Assembly: GCA_018398815.1 (NCBI GenBank)
Contig: CM031614.1
Coordinates: forward strand, 48,876,433 to 48,940,432
Origin: Conus ventricosus
Lineage: Eukaryota > Mollusca > Gastropoda > Neogastropoda > Conidae
Length of the DNA: 64,000 bases
Direction of reading: 5' to 3'
How positions within the stretch are numbered: the first letter of the stretch is position 1; every line of letters starts with the position of its first letter. The notes below the pieces were generated by a model, which saw nothing but the letters and a program-made list of their open reading frames with translations, searched no databases and was not told the origin of the DNA. Made by a program: the position numbers and the translations under genes. Below, one piece after another: positions 19,951-33,439 of the stretch.

Positions 19951-22289
19951 ATGTATATAAACAGATTTTTTTGCCCATATGTTAAAAGAATATAGGACAA
20001 AGTAAGAAGAAAGGAAAAATAGAAAGGCTAAATCATGTTTGTTACTTAGGCGCAGGCTGAGTTTCCACAGATGATGTACACAATCCCGCAGGACAGGAAA
20101 AGAGCTCATTCCTGTACAGAATCACAAGGCACGGACATGGCGTCTACTTCTGATCATTTTCTTGATTTCATGCTGTGACGGACAGTATTTTGTCCGGTCC
20201 CAAAATTTGGGGACACGTTAGACCGGAACAGATAAACCTGAAAAACCGGTTGGCCTGTTTACCTGACAGCTACTCAACTGCGTTTTGTATTAGTCGTGTG
20301 AGCGAGGATTTTTTTCTTCAGTCTCCACAGAGCTACCGGCCGAGCAACTTACTCAGGAAAGCCGAAGAGAGACTGAAGGCAGGTCCTCGCTGGGAGTCGG
20401 GTATGTGTTGATAATTGAATTGAAGTTAGGGTTTGTATTAATGAAATTGTCTTTTTCCTACAGGTGGTTGGGAAGTTTCCAGTTCTAAGTAAAGGCCTGA
20501 TATATTTAATTGTTCCCTTGATATATCTTGTAATTTAACGAGACATAGGCTGACAGTAGGAAGTTGTAGTTGGTGAGCTCTGGAAGTGAGCAATGAAAAT
20601 TATTGTGCATAAATTATTGGAAAATGTATTCTGATTCCTGTTGTGGACAGATAAAAAGGGACGAACGGAAATCGTTCCTTGATATGTAATTAGACACGTC
20701 TAGTGACGATGATGAACATTCCTTTTTGATAAAAAGGGACGAACTGACATCGTTTCTTAAAATGTAATTGGACACGTCTAGTGATGATGTAATAAGATAA
20801 AAACATTCTTTTCTTGATAAAATGCGACAAACGGAATTCGTTCCATTATGTGTAATAATTGTATTCATGGTACCTTGAAAAAGGTTCCACATGGAAATCC
20901 TTTCCTTCAATGTAAACAATCATGGTGTTAATCAAAGAAAATGTTCATTGTAATGCACCCACTGTATTGAAACTTTGCAGATTCTATTATAGGTATTTTC
21001 CCCAAGTTCCAGTGAAATGTATTATGTGAAGAGTGACTGCTAGTGACAAACAAGAACGATAAATATATAGGAAGGAGGCTAGTAATCAAGGTAGCTATCA
21101 GTTCCACAGGTGTCGGTGAAGCCACCGTGTCCGATCTGGAACTGACGACCATCCGGGTGTGGGGTGCAGCCCATGCCCAGCCGCCGTCTCTGCCCGTGGG
21201 GTTATGGAGAGGCTGTCCGTGAGGTCAGCAACGGGCTAGCGTGTCAAAGGGCTTCAGAGTGTTCGTCGGGACGACGACTTGTGTTTCTTCTGTTGTGTGG
21301 GAGTCCCTGGAAGGGCTCCATGAACTGCTTCCGCGAGTGACTTCTGAACTGCATGAAGACTCTGTGACTTGGGCCAGACGCGGTAAGGTGCATGAACTGT
21401 TCGTGTTGACACTGCTGTGGGTGCCAGCGTAGTCTGTGCAAGAAGGAAAATAGATGTTTGATATGACAATAGTATCTAATGCTGTTGTGCGCGCTTTGGT
21501 CGTTGCGCGAACTAGCTGATGTGCCTCATTTGTTTATTGTGTAACATATATATTATACGTTATGATTTTGATGGTTCAGGCAGTAAAAGCAAAAAAAGGT
21601 TAGAAACTTAACTTGTTGCCTGGCTGTCTATATTCGCGTGGTGTGGGGTATACGGGGAAAAGACGTACACGCATTCAAACTTCTTCAGGTGAGAGTCAGA
21701 CAGCAAAACACGCACCGCACACCATCCGTTACGTATGTTCCCTGAAGACGAAACAACCATTGTGTGGCGGTAAGCTGACTTTACCACTTATAAATGAATT
21801 CATCAGTGAACTTTGTGCCTTATAACGTGTTCCTCATTACAGCCTCTACCCTCAGAGAAAGATGTGCATACACGTGAAATATTTTGAACTACAATCAAAC
21901 AGCAGCAACAACAACAACAGCGACGACAAAAACAATAAATGTTGTTATATAAGTTTATAAAAACAACCACAACAACACAACAACAACAACGACAAAGTTT
22001 TTGTACTTTTCCACAACGACACCGACTTGGCCTATAACGTTTTACATCTCAAAGAAAAAGATGAAAGAAAAAATAAAGAAGACAACCATCTACCTTCCTT
22101 TCCCTCCTAGCAAATTACGCAACGAAACGAAAGCCAACGAAGAACTAAAAGTTTTCAATCAAATGACGAAACTGAAGAAAAACCCAATCATCAACTCTTC
22201 TGCCACCCGGACACACGCTTGACCTGTCGGTCTTTCATAAGACTGATTTTGGCAAGTTCATGCCCATTTGTATTAATTTTGTTGATGAC
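19951..22289. other. No recognisable gene
   Basis: Apart from the 80-bp tandem repeats at 20650-20905 and an ACA/AAC-rich stretch at 21895-22000, I recognise nothing. A bounded GC-richer stretch (20170-21440, starting GTGACGGACAGTATTTTG) could be a solo LTR, but I find no second copy or target duplication. Confidence 0.5.
20650..20905. repeat. Tandem repeat, about 78-88 bp, three to four copies
   Basis: GATAAAAAGGGACGAAC starts at 20650 and 20728, and a diverged form starts at 20816. Each is followed by an ATCGTTCC-like word and TGTAATT..GACACGTCTAGTGA. A weaker fourth copy (GGTTCCACATGGAAATCC) is near 20883. Each copy contains a small inverted pair (GGGACGAA..TTCGTTCC type) that could form a hairpin. 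Confidence 0.75.
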
Positions 22290-23112
22290 ATGTCCATGAC
22301 AGGTCCAGAGCTGGCCGTCCAAACACACATGAACGTTTGGCCAACTTGGGCATGGAGCTGGCCTTCCAGATGTCCCCGAAAGCTAGGCCCACAGTTGGCC
22401 GTTTAGCTGCCCATGAAAGTTAGGCCGGCCAACATTTGGCCATTTAGCTGCCCATGAAAGTTAGGTCGACCAACGGGTTTGGGCCATTTAGCTGCACAGG
22501 AAATTTAGGCAAAGAGTTGGCCTTCCGGTGTCCATTTAAGTTAAGCTCAGAAGCGAAATTCCAGGTGTCCATGAAAGTTAGGCCTTCCAGATGTCGGTGA
22601 AAGTTCGGCCTAAAATTGACCTTCCAGGTGTCCACGAAAGTTAGGCCCAGAGTTGGCTTTCCAGGTGTCCATGAAAGATAGGCCTTCCAGAAGTCGGCGA
22701 AAGTTCGGACTAGAATTGACCTTCCAGGTGTCCACATAATGAGGTGTCCATCGAAGTTAGGCATTGCAGGTGTCTATGAAGTTAGGCCCAGAGTTAGCCT
22801 TGCAGGTGTCTATGAAAGTTAGGCCCAGAGTTAGCCTTCCAGGTGTCTATGAAAGTTAGGCCCAGAGTTAGCCTTGCAGGTGTCTATGAACGTTAGGCCC
22901 AGAGTTAGCCTTGCGGGTGTCTATAAAAGTTAGGCCCAGAGTTACCCTTTCCCAGGTGTCTATGAAAGTTAGGCCCAGAGTAAGCCTTGCAGGTGTCTGA
23001 AAATTAGGCCCGGAGTTAGCCTTGCGGGTGTCTATGAAAGTTAGGCCCAGAGTTAGCCTTGCAGGTGTCTATGAAAGTTAGGCACAGAGTAAGCCTTGCA
23101 GGTGTCCACGAA
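22290..23112. repeat. 37-bp minisatellite
   Basis: The unit TTAGGCCCAGAGTTAGCC plus TTGCAGGTGTCTATGAAAG is about 37 bp and is well ordered from roughly 22620 to 23112 (about 13 copies). More divergent copies reach back to about 22300 (AGTTGGCC, GCCCATGAAAGTTAGGCC). There are no spacers of unrelated sequence. Confidence 0.9.
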
Positions 23113-23349
23113 TCTTTGGCCAAGAGCACTGAGGATCCTCAATCCTATTCATTAGTGATGACCTTGTTTACAGAGAATGGGTCTCCCCCCTTCACCCCCA
23201 CCCTCACCCCAAAGTTCTATTTCTCAGTGTCCATCTTCTATACATACACGACAACCCTCCACTACCACGTCTTACTATCAATGACCATCTTCCTACAGAC
23301 ACTAAGGCCACCCAGTTCTATTTCTGAGCGTTCATCTCTCATACATTCA

Positions 23350-23369
23350 AAGATAGCACACACAACACA

Positions 23370-23418
<49 letters not shown>

Positions 23419-23535
23419 CGCGCGCGCGCGCGCGCACGCACTCGCTCGCTCACTCACTCACTCACTCACTCACTCACTCACACACTCACTCACTCACACC
23501 CACACACACACACACACACACACACAGTCTCTCTC
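23350..23535. repeat. Microsatellites (CA)n, (CG)n, (CACT)n
   Basis: (CA)n runs flank a (CG)n run at 23416-23434 and a (CACT)n run at 23443-23490. Confidence 0.95.
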
Positions 23536-25975
23536 TGAACGAACTTTCAGACATGTAAGAGGATCCAGGGTAAACCTGTACAGTAAGACAGTCTTGATGA
23601 ATGCTGGTGTTAAAGAAAAGTATAAGGTCAAGGTTGCCCCAGCCTATTGGCCAGTCAGGTAGTAAACTGTCAGAGGTCTCCCGTGCCTAGGGAGGGTGCA
23701 GCTTATCCCACTTCTTCCACCTCCTTTAACCTTGCCTGAACTGAATCTGGTTCCCATTTACTGCTGGGTGGACACAAAGGGTTTTAATGCCGAAGGAACC
23801 GACCCCATGACTTCTTGGAATCGCGACCATCAGCTCAGCGGGCAAACACTCTACCCACGTGACCTTAGGTTCCTTTAGTGCCGGTGTAACGTTCTCCAAT
23901 CATTCCACCCCCAAAATCACCCCCGGTAAGGTTCAGAAACGCCTCTAGTGATGAAAACATGTCCTCATTTCCGCCTCAATGTCTGGTGAGTTTGGCCACG
24001 CAGCCGTGTTTACTCCATTAGGTGTCTATGATGGACCAAGCCCAAAACCACGCGCTTCGAACAGGTAAAGAGTAGTTCTGGGTCAGGTCCTGAATTCCCT
24101 CACCCCTCCCCCCGCCCTCCCACAAATTCAGGTACAGTGTCTTTGATTTATGTTTTGTCGCTTGGATGCAGAGGGGTGGGGGGTGGGGGGGCGATTTTCT
24201 AACAAGGATAGACGTGATTTACTCTCTAGGGGTTGAGTTTGGCGAGTGCCGTTCTTCATCCATCAGTCAGTGATTTCGGGTGTGGAATGATTACAAATCG
24301 TTACACTGTGAAATACTGCCCCCTCCAACATCACAGTGCTCACACCAGGAGCACACCGAAAGACACATTGCGTCAAGTATCACTGTTGCGTCCAAGACGA
24401 ATGCCTCAAGACAACCTACCATCGTCAGAACACAGAGTCTGAGAGCAGGACAGCGAAAGATGGAGGCATTTGTGGACAGCCCTTGAGTTTTTTTGTACAG
24501 GCGAACTGGGATACATACGCGCAGAAGCAGCAAGAAGGACATATCTGCAAGACTGAAGGATTCTACGTCCTGCTTTTGAGGCAAATCGTCAATGTAACAA
24601 ACACAAAATTTACGTCAGGGGAAGCAAAAGAAGACATGGACTCAAATAGTTACTCGCTCTTTTTTGTTGTTTAATATGATTTGGAATATATGAACCTCAC
24701 CGTTCATGTTACGGATACGTACTTCGAAAAAAAGTGTTCCTTTTTTTTTTCTTTTAATCAATTTGTTGCAGTAATGCAATTGCAGTGTTCAGTTCCGGTG
24801 AAAATGGTGTCATCGTCTTACACTACTGGATGGACCAAGGTTCATCGCTTGATCCGCATTTACACCAAACTTTGACAGTAACGTCCCTGTGTCACATTCC
24901 TTCTTCCAACAGGAATGGCTATTCCTTCTTCCAACAAGAATGGCTGAAATCGTTCAGGAGATCTGGCGTCATGTTGCTGACAAACGAACCAGCCAACGAT
25001 AGGCAGGAGAAAGCACAGGCCTCGGTTATGGAGTAAAGACAGATACCACATACAGAGATGTGAGGAAGGAGCTGCAGGAGAACAGAAGGCCCGCAGCCCT
25101 TTACACGAGAGCCTACTGCCAGTAAATGTTGTGTTCACCCTACAGGTGAACGGTTTGCCGTGTTCTCCAGTGCATGAACATTGTTCTCCTGGCATTTGTC
25201 TTTGGAAGAGCATGCTTGTGTTTTAGTAACGTTAAAAATCACTATTAAGTGTGAATCAATGGAATTCTCTCGGGTGCTTTTCAATGTTCACAGGTGGTCT
25301 ACAGTTACGTAGACAACACGTGAAACTGATCAAGACTAATATCTACTATCGCCATGGATGCACTTTTAGTGCAGGTCTTTAAAATGACTTCTTTTTTTCC
25401 AAGCAACTCAATTACTTATCATTAATTCGATTAGAACAGTTTGAACAACGTCTAGAGCTTTTATTTGCGTTAGATGCTTAGGTTGAGGACAGCTTCACTC
25501 AGAAGGTGCGGTGTTAAAAATTTCAAGAACGATTAACAGTACAAAGTCTTCAATATCTTGTCATTCAGGTTTTTATTTCTTTTCTTTTTCTGAACAAATT
25601 GAAATTCATACTCTTTCATTAAAGATGTGGCACTAAACTGAAATGTGTACTGTGGACCACACGATGCAAATTTGTCTGTACACACTTATCACAATTGGTA
25701 CAATAACAAATGTACCACATGCAATTTTCTTTATTTTCAGTCAGCATTTGGACAGAAACGGGGCAACTTCCTGTGGAATACTTGATTTCAAACCAACAAC
25801 GAAACGTTTAACATTTTGTAATGAAGGAACATGGTTAGGACTACTGGTGTTTCCTTTCCTATATCTGCTAAGCTCCTCTTAAATCAAAGATAGGAGGTTG
25901 GATTGATAAGCCGTATTTCATACGGTATATCAGATTATGTCCGCATGGGCTTCTAGCCATTTTAGGTATTTCTCT
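23536..25975. other. No recognisable gene; possible tRNA-derived SINE scrap
   Basis: Near 23800-23875, on the minus strand, GTGGGTAGAGTGTTTGCCCGC and GGTCGCGATTCC resemble the A and B boxes of a tRNA-derived repeat, spaced as in a tRNA head. I see no full SINE. A G-rich run lies at 24173-24191. The rest, including several frames of 60-120 codons, shows no domain. The last roughly 100 bases are probably the 3' flank of the receptor on the minus strand. Confidence 0.4.
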
Positions 25976-28900
25976 TCACTGGATTTTCTCCTGTTTTGTG
26001 TTACTTATTAAAGGTGTATATAAAAGGATGATGGCAGAATCAAAGGCAACACAAATATAGCTAGTGTCACATTCACTTCTCCGGGAATGGGGATGCCAGC
26101 CATTGCCAGCATTCCACACATTCCAATCGGAAACCAGCACATGAAATCTGTCACATGCAACGCTCATTAATCGCCGGGCAATTGTCACATCTTTTGACAC
26201 TCTTTTGGAACTAGTTTTTAAAGCATTGTTCTGCACTGACGAGTAGATGAATGCCTGGCCGACCGATACGACTAAAAACAGGACAAAGTTGAGAATAATC
26301 ATTACACTGAACGAATACATCTTCCCTTTGAAGTCTGTCCTTGTCACTGGCAAAGGAATACAGATGCCTGTTTGGCTATAAAACTCCCAGTGTGACGTGA
26401 CGGGCAGCAAAGGCAAAAAGGCCAGAAACCAACCGACAAACCATATTAATAGACAAACCACCGCGGCAGACGTTCTCTTGAATCGCAGAGTGCTGAAAGG
26501 AAAGCGAAGGACAATAAACCGATCCAGTGTGATGAGCCAAATGATGAGAGCTGACACCTCACTGGACAGAAGAGACAGAAAACCAGCCACCTTACAGGTC
26601 ACACTGCTTTTCCACGCATCATCATAATGGAGGTATCTGCCACGGTACCGTTCATCTCCCACCCCAATAATTGTCATGTAGACACCCATTAGAAAGTCAG
26701 CTAGGGTCAGATTGAGGACAAACACACTGAATCCACTGGAAAAACGCCATACTGCTTGCAAATAAACGAGCGCAGAAACAGATGATGTTACCACTCAGCG
26801 ACAGACAGGCCATCAGCCACAGAAATACCCGGTACATTGATGATTGCAATAAATCTTCACATGATGAAATTTCGTCTTTTGGGGCATAGCATGATAAGTC
26901 ATCCGAATTACTGAGCAATATTTCACGGCAGCATAGTCTATAGTTCTGGGCTGATACAACACGAAGTTGACGAAGACCTTTGAATATGTCAGACTGAAAA
27001 GTTTCCACTGGACTGCTATCCATGTGTAATTCAGTAAGCATTGGCATTGACTGAAACCCACTGGGACTGATTGTATGAATGGAGGTAAACGACAAGTGCA
27101 GTTTCTGTATCCGGGAAAACATCGAAAAGGCTTCAACATCAAATTCCGTCAGTGTGGTGTATGACAAATCTATCGTCATCATTGCAGTTTGTTTAACAAA
27201 AGATGACACGTTAGGGTGAAGTGAGACTAGAGGATTGTCGGACAGGGACAGTTCTTGTAGATTTTTTAACTCATAAAAAGACATCATGTCGACATATTTC
27301 AGGCTGTTGCCACTGAGATCGAGGAACCTCAAATTGGGCATCTTCATGAAAGGAAGGAGGGCCAGTGAGCACTGGGCAAGAACCAGATGAAGAAGGTAGT
27401 GGTGGTATGCCACGTCAGACAATGTCATGTCAGAACCTGTGGCATCCAAAGACCGAAGCTGAGGGAAGAGTGCTGCAGAGAACGGCTGAAGACACAGAAA
27501 ACTATGTCCTTGACACAGACATTGTAGAGGGCAGGTGAAGTTTACATGTTAACTCATCGTCATGCATGGGCAGTGAGGCCAGCCATCACACAGGTGGTCA
27601 CTGTGAAGACAGGCTGTTGACGCTCTGCATTTGAAGAACCCAGGGCATGTCATTTCCTCACATGCCTCCTCGTCCTGATGCTCAATACAGTCATACATTC
27701 CATTGCATCGTGTGTAGACAGGCAGACAGTCATTGAAGTCACCAGGACAACGGTAATGGCTGTCAGGACATGACTCGTTGGCTTTCATTGGGACAAAAAT
27801 GAAGCGGTCGATGCCATTGAAATCGACTCTGACAGGAAATGGGTGGTGCTTTTTCACTAAAATTTTAGGTTTAAATTGATGACAGTTCTCTTCATCTGAT
27901 CCATCCCCACAATGAGATATTTGATCACACACCCTGGAATACGACAAGCACTGACGTTCCTTGCATGTAAACATGGAGACACAGGACGATGGTCGCAAAA
28001 GGTTTCATCACTTTCATCCTTGCAGTCAGTGATAAAATCACATATAATGCTGAATGGAAGTGTCATGATTTCATCATAGCATGCGAACATGGGGACTACA
28101 TTTAATCTATGAATCTGTGACAATGAATCATCAAAAGTGTAAGAGCGTGTACGGTCTTGATCACACGTTTTGTCATGATTGCAGCTACACAAAAGAAATG
28201 TCAGTGTTATCTGGCCATTAACACATTTTGCTAAGAATGTATAACCAGTGAGCTTCACTGGAATTTTCCTGGACAAGGAAATTAGCGAAGCATGATCTAA
28301 AGTCGTTGCAGACTTGGTATTCCTCAATTCACAGAGTGCTCCTCCGATAGTTTTACTACCACAGAAGGTAGCGGACACAGCAAAACGTGCATTAGTGTAA
28401 TGACACAATGCGATCCCATTGTGAGTAAGTTTATTCCAGCTTAGAAAAATATTATGATAATACACATTTCTCTCCTCTACCAACTCCTGTCGATACATAT
28501 TAGGCAACCATATATCATTAGAATATACACCGATCGAAAGGTGTTGCAGCCTGTTTATGTGCACCTGTGTGATTCTTTGTAGCGTTCGATGCCAGTCAAT
28601 GAAACATTCTGGAAAGCTTGGTTTACCTCCCAGCGAAATACACTTTTGAATGCCGTTTTGTTTCACATTCATGTTCCTGCTCTTGATGTTTTCAACAATT
28701 TTGTAGCAATGATGACATAATGCCACCAGACCCTGGCACTGATGGACTGCTAAACGGACAGTGTTCCCCTTCATCCCGTCCATCCTCACACTCTGCTCTC
28801 AGGTTACATGCCAGATGATGGTGAAAGCTGGGGTAATGACCCACAGAACAGTTCCATAAGGCAGTGGATAACTTTTGAGGTGCTTCACTCTCATTAAAAA

Positions 28901-29279
28901 ATGTAAAGAAAACTAGAAAGTAATTCAGATGGGTAAATCTACGATGATTCTTTATGACTTCAACATAAATTTTGAGGCTTTGATATATGGGCGAAGTCTG
29001 AAGCAATGTCATCGAGTCTGTCCCAAGCCTTCATTAAACGTTCACCGAAGTGACCTGTTCTTTTATTGAAATATTCACATAATAATACAGGCTGATATCC
29101 AAATGTGACGAACGAGCCACAGTTTCTTTCAAACTAGTCATGACGATATAATTGGCAGGGACAGAGACATCCAGTCGTAAGTGTAGAGGGAGAATGTCAG
29201 TGTGATTTCCTTTCCGAGTGATGAATCCAGATGATATGACGTCGTCACAAGGATCAAGGAATCTGGTTCTTCGTTCCAT
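25976..29279 (-). pseudogene. GRL101-like receptor (LDLa-LRR-7TM), disrupted
   Basis: A rhodopsin-type GPCR of the relaxin-receptor/GRL101 group runs on the minus strand without visible introns. The order is: an N-terminal part from MERRTRFLDP (29279); a Cys-rich segment (WNCSVGHYPSF, about 28860); a roughly 200-residue ectodomain part; at least four LDLa modules (such as CDQISHCGDGSDEENC near 27900 and CNGMYDCIEHQDEEAC near 27680); an LRR N-cap (CPLQCLCQGHSFLC, about 27520); five or so LRRs (LRFLDLSGNSL onward, 27330-26990); the C-cap ending DEISSCEDLL; TM1; and TM2-TM7 with LTLADFLMGVY and LDRF in place of DRY. Frame breaks occur near 28740, 27985, 27560, 26750 and 26150-26050, and two adjacent stops interrupt the frame near 29033. 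The family senses peptide or lipoprotein-like ligands in gastropods. Either it is a dead paralogue or the indels are assembly errors. Confidence 0.85.
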
Positions 29280-29497
29280 TGAAAAATGTGATTCATTATA
29301 CTTTAGAAAAAAAAATGCACCAATAGTCAGTTACCTGGAGCCAAATTTATGTTGAAATAATAGTTGCTGGAATGGCCAGCAAATAAATTAGTGTTCCCCA
29401 TTTCATCATGATTGTCGCCATCCATCATCAATCCTCATCATCCTCATCATCATCATCTTGATCGACATCATAAACAAATGTGAGCAGGTCTCATATA

Positions 29498-29545
<48 letters not shown>

Positions 29546-29895
29546 TTCTCTCTCTCTCTTCTCTCTCTCTCTCTCTCTCTCCCCCCCCCCTCTCTCTCTC
29601 TCTCCCCTCTCTCTCTCTCTCTCTCAACTACCAGATAATCCCTATCTTTTCCTGATGTCCCGACCAAAGGCAGTCTTTAGCTCTCTTAAAAAGAGTCCTG
29701 TAAATTAAATTTGCACAGTGTTGATAACCCCTCAACATTCAAGACAATGTTTGTCCCGAGAAACTCCCGGTTTGCTAAATCTTAGGCTGATTGCTTCACT
29801 TCACCTTGGCCCAGTGGAACACTTGGTTTCCAGTTTATGTAAAGATCGGCTATTTTTGTTCTCAGCTACTCTCATATTTGTATCCGATTTAGACT

Positions 29896-29932
<37 letters not shown>

Positions 29933-30019
29933 CACACAACACACACACACACACACACGCACATTAACTCGATTCCTTGCGCACCAAACGGTGCTTTCAT
30001 GTTGTTATTCTATATCTTG
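29280..30019. other. No gene; microsatellites
   Basis: (CAT)n-like words at 29405-29460, a (TC)n tract at 29500-29625 with a short poly-C, and a (CA)n tract at 29900-29960. Nothing else is recognisable. Confidence 0.8.
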
Positions 30020-32880
30020 ACCTTTCCCTGTGCAGCCCGCAGAACGTTCTGCAAAGGATGGATATATGAGGGAGGAGGGATGGGAGGTATCCAGAATAAC
30101 GGAAATTGAAAAAATCTTTTCTCCTTCAGTTTTCTGCAGAGTATCATTACCTGGCAGTAACGAACACCTCATTTTTGCAGTAGTGTATAGATCTCCCAAT
30201 TCTGAGTACGAGGACCACTCTAATTTAACTAAGCTAATAAATTATGTATTTAGCATTTTTAAAAACAACCTTATTATCACAGGAGACTTTAACTATCAGA
30301 AATTGACTGGCGAAATGCAGTAAGTTGTAAGAACGAGGATCACCCAGCATACGAAATTTTTGGAGTGTGTACAGCAAAATTACATCACCCAAATGACTTC
30401 TGAACCTACTCATTACAGAGGTTTACAAACACCCAATGTGTTAGGACTTATTGTTTACAAACTCGCATGAGGATGTCATCAATTTGGAGCATTGGCCCCC
30501 ACTAGGGAAAAGCCACCACTCAGCTCTTTACTTCGATGTTCAAGTCAGAAAGGAATACTCTGAATCTGGTTACTCTGTGAAGTATCAACTGGATAAAGGA
30601 GATTACGAAGGCATGAGGAAACATGTAGGAGAGATAAATTGGAACGACTTTTTGACCAATGAAGCCCCAGTGGATGAAATTTGGGGGATTATTCATAATG
30701 TATTTATTAAGTCAATGGACAAATTTTTCCCAAAAAAGTTTTTTAAAACAAGGACCAACCCCAACAAACCCAAGACGAGACCCCTTTCCCCCAATTCTCT
30801 CTTAGATAAAATTCACCTTAAGCGCAGAGCCTTCAAAAGGTACAAGAAATACCCCACTAATGAAAACTACAATTGTATGCAAGAGCTAGAAACCAAGTAA
30901 CATGGGGGACAAGGAAAAATGTAAAAGCAAGGAGGCTAAATGGCTAAGGAATCAAAGCAAAACCCAAAAGGATTTTTCCGTTATGTTACGAGTAAACCAT
31001 CCCAAAAGAATCGATAGCTAATTTACTAAAGGAAGTGGTACCTTAACACAAAACGATTCTAAAAAGCAGTTACTAAACAGTTCTTTGCCAGTGTTTTTAC
31101 TGATATACGTAACATAAACGTTCCAGAGTTTTCATGTAAAAAAGAGGTTACAGAATTAACAAAAGTGGAGATCACAATCGACCAGATGGAAAAACAATAA
31201 AGAACTTAACCCATCAAAGTCCCAGGACCTGATGAGATTCACCCAAGGTGCTGAAGGAGCGGGCTAAAGTCATCGCTTACCTATTGAAGACATTATTCGA
31301 TAGAACACAAGAAAAGGGTGTAAATACCGAAAGATTGGAAAGAAGCAGAAGTAGCCCTATTTTTAAGAAAGGAAACAAGAACTCAGCAGGAACCTCCCGT
31401 CCAGTCAGCCTAACATCTGTTGTCTGTAACGTTTTCGGGGGTTTTATTCGAGGGGCTCTTTGCCAGCACTTAACCAAACATGACCTGTTATCTAGAGAAC
31501 AATTTGGATTTACCACGGGGGTTCATGTGTTACACAACTACTTGTTACTTTACAAGATTGGTTAGTTACATTGGATGAGAAAATACCATTTGACGCAGTT
31601 ACTTGATTTAGGAAAGCATTTGATACAGTTCCAAAACCAAAGATGATAAATAAACTGGGAGGCTACGGTATAAAAGGCAAGCTACTATCGTGGATCAGAG
31701 ATTCTTAAAAAGGAAGATCACAGTTTTGTAAGTGAAAACAGTAGTAAATCGTCGAAGGTTAACGGACTAGGGGAAAGTACCACAAGGTAGTGTTCTCGGA
31801 CCGACCTTGTTCTATACTTAATAAATGATAACCCTGAGGAGGTAGATTGTAAAGAAAAAATCTTTGCAGACGACACCAAGGCTTACTCTGCCATCCGAAA
31901 TATAGAAGACAGAGATCGTTTACAATTGTGCATACACAATCTAGTGAAATGGACAAATACTTGGCTATTGAGTTTTAATAGCGAGAAAATGCAAAGTTCT
32001 GCACCTTGGAAAGAATAATCCACACTATCAGTACACAATACTGGAAAATGGGGTTAATAGAACACTGGAAAGAAACTATTGCTGAGAAGGATTTAGGGGT
32101 CCATGGACCAGATTTGAACTTTGAGACTCATATAAACAACATTGTGAAAAAAAGGTAATCAAATGGCTGGTCTTCTTGTGAGGACTATTACAAATAAATC
32201 TCCTGAAATTATGTTTCCCATTGTTCAAAGCTCTAGTTAGCCCAATTAGGGAAATATGGAAACTCGTATGGTGCCCCTATCTTAAAAAACATATAAATAT
32301 GATTGAAGGTGTTCAACGAAGATTTACAAAGTGTATAACTAGAACGAGTACTCGTGATCTTAGTTATGAGGAGCGCCTAACTCTGTTTGGTTGCCTACCC
32401 TAGAATCAGAAGACTAAGAGGTGATCTCATTGAAGTATACAAAATTATGCACATATTATGATCCTTGCACCACCTCTTCCTTGTTCACTATGGCTAACTA
32501 TGAAGGGGACTCGAGGACATAACTTCAAATAACCAAAACAAAATTTTGCAACTAACCATTTCCCGAAAGTTTTTTTTTTACTAACCGTATCTTTAAATCT
32601 GTGGAATCCCTTTCCGATGACACTATCAACGCGCCATCAGTAAACGCATTTAAAAATCAAATTAAACAAAAATTTTTAAAGACCAGGTTTTTTCCACTGA
32701 GCTGGATCTTTATTAAGATGATGATAAATGTAGTGTACACAAAGCCTGATTTAAAGCCATTGGGACTTTCACGAGAAAGTGATCCAAAAGCACATAAACG
32801 GATATTGATTATGAGGCAAAAGGCTATCAGCCTATAGCCATACATTTCTGTGATTCTGTGACATTTCTGTGATATGTGAA
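30020..32880 (+). mobile_element. CR1-type LINE, 5' truncated and decayed
   Basis: The endonuclease C-terminal half is seen from about 30140 (FAVVYRSPNSEYED, LIITGDFNYQ at 30265-30300), with LDLLFTNS-type sequence near 30450 and the GKSHHSAL motif at about 30495. RT follows with RPVSLTSVVCNV (31400), EQFGFTTG (31497) and catalytic FADD at about 31863-31875. The C-terminal SVNAFKNQIKQKF box (32630) is usual in CR1/L2 elements. The 3' end carries short repeats of the CR1 type (ATTTCTGTGATTCTGTG, 32845-32875) in place of poly-A. About ten frame breaks. Confidence 0.85.
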
Positions 32881-33310
32881 CTTTTCACCTGGTAGAAGAA
32901 ACGGTGAGCCACTGCCCCCATCATCCCCATCGCAACCGACGAACCAACATTAAATTTAAATGGTCTGTAATGATAATTGATAAGATGACTATAACTAACC
33001 CCAGGTTTGGTTTAATCATCTGACAATGAAGTACAAAAAAAGAACAGCCGTTTACATATACATAGAGGTAATCGTCATGAATCACGTGTATTTTAAACCC
33101 GAAAAAAAATTGCTACTCATTATATTTGATGTTCTACAATTTCGCAAAAATGTATTAATATTAGAAAAGTTAATATTGTTATTTCTCTGAAATATACTTA
33201 GATTTATTTACTTATTCAGAACCAAATTGTGACGGTGATACTCTCAGCAAAAAGGTCCGCCCGGCTTCAAATTTAAAATAATCTCTTTCTCTCTTCTCTT
33301 CTCTCTCTCT

Positions 33311-33348
<38 letters not shown>

Positions 33349-33363
33349 CTCACGCACACACAC

Positions 33364-33403
<40 letters not shown>

Positions 33404-33439
33404 ACACACACCACCACACACACATATATATATATTATA
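32881..33439. other. No gene; microsatellite at right
   Basis: An AT-rich stretch without recognisable features is followed by (TC)n at 33290-33347 and (CA)n at 33355-33425. Confidence 0.7.

Noticed and set aside
19413..20109. Long open frames of His/Thr and Cys/Val repeats on both strands
   Set aside because: They are translations of (CA)n/(GT)n and (CG)n microsatellites; the same happens at 2658-3653, 36238-36778 and 39653-40267.
20170..21440. Possible solo LTR
   Set aside because: Starts TGTGACGG-like and is compositionally distinct, but no matching end, duplication or second copy can be shown.
22290..23112. Regular repeats considered as a CRISPR array
   Set aside because: Units are directly adjacent without unique spacers, and the host is an animal.
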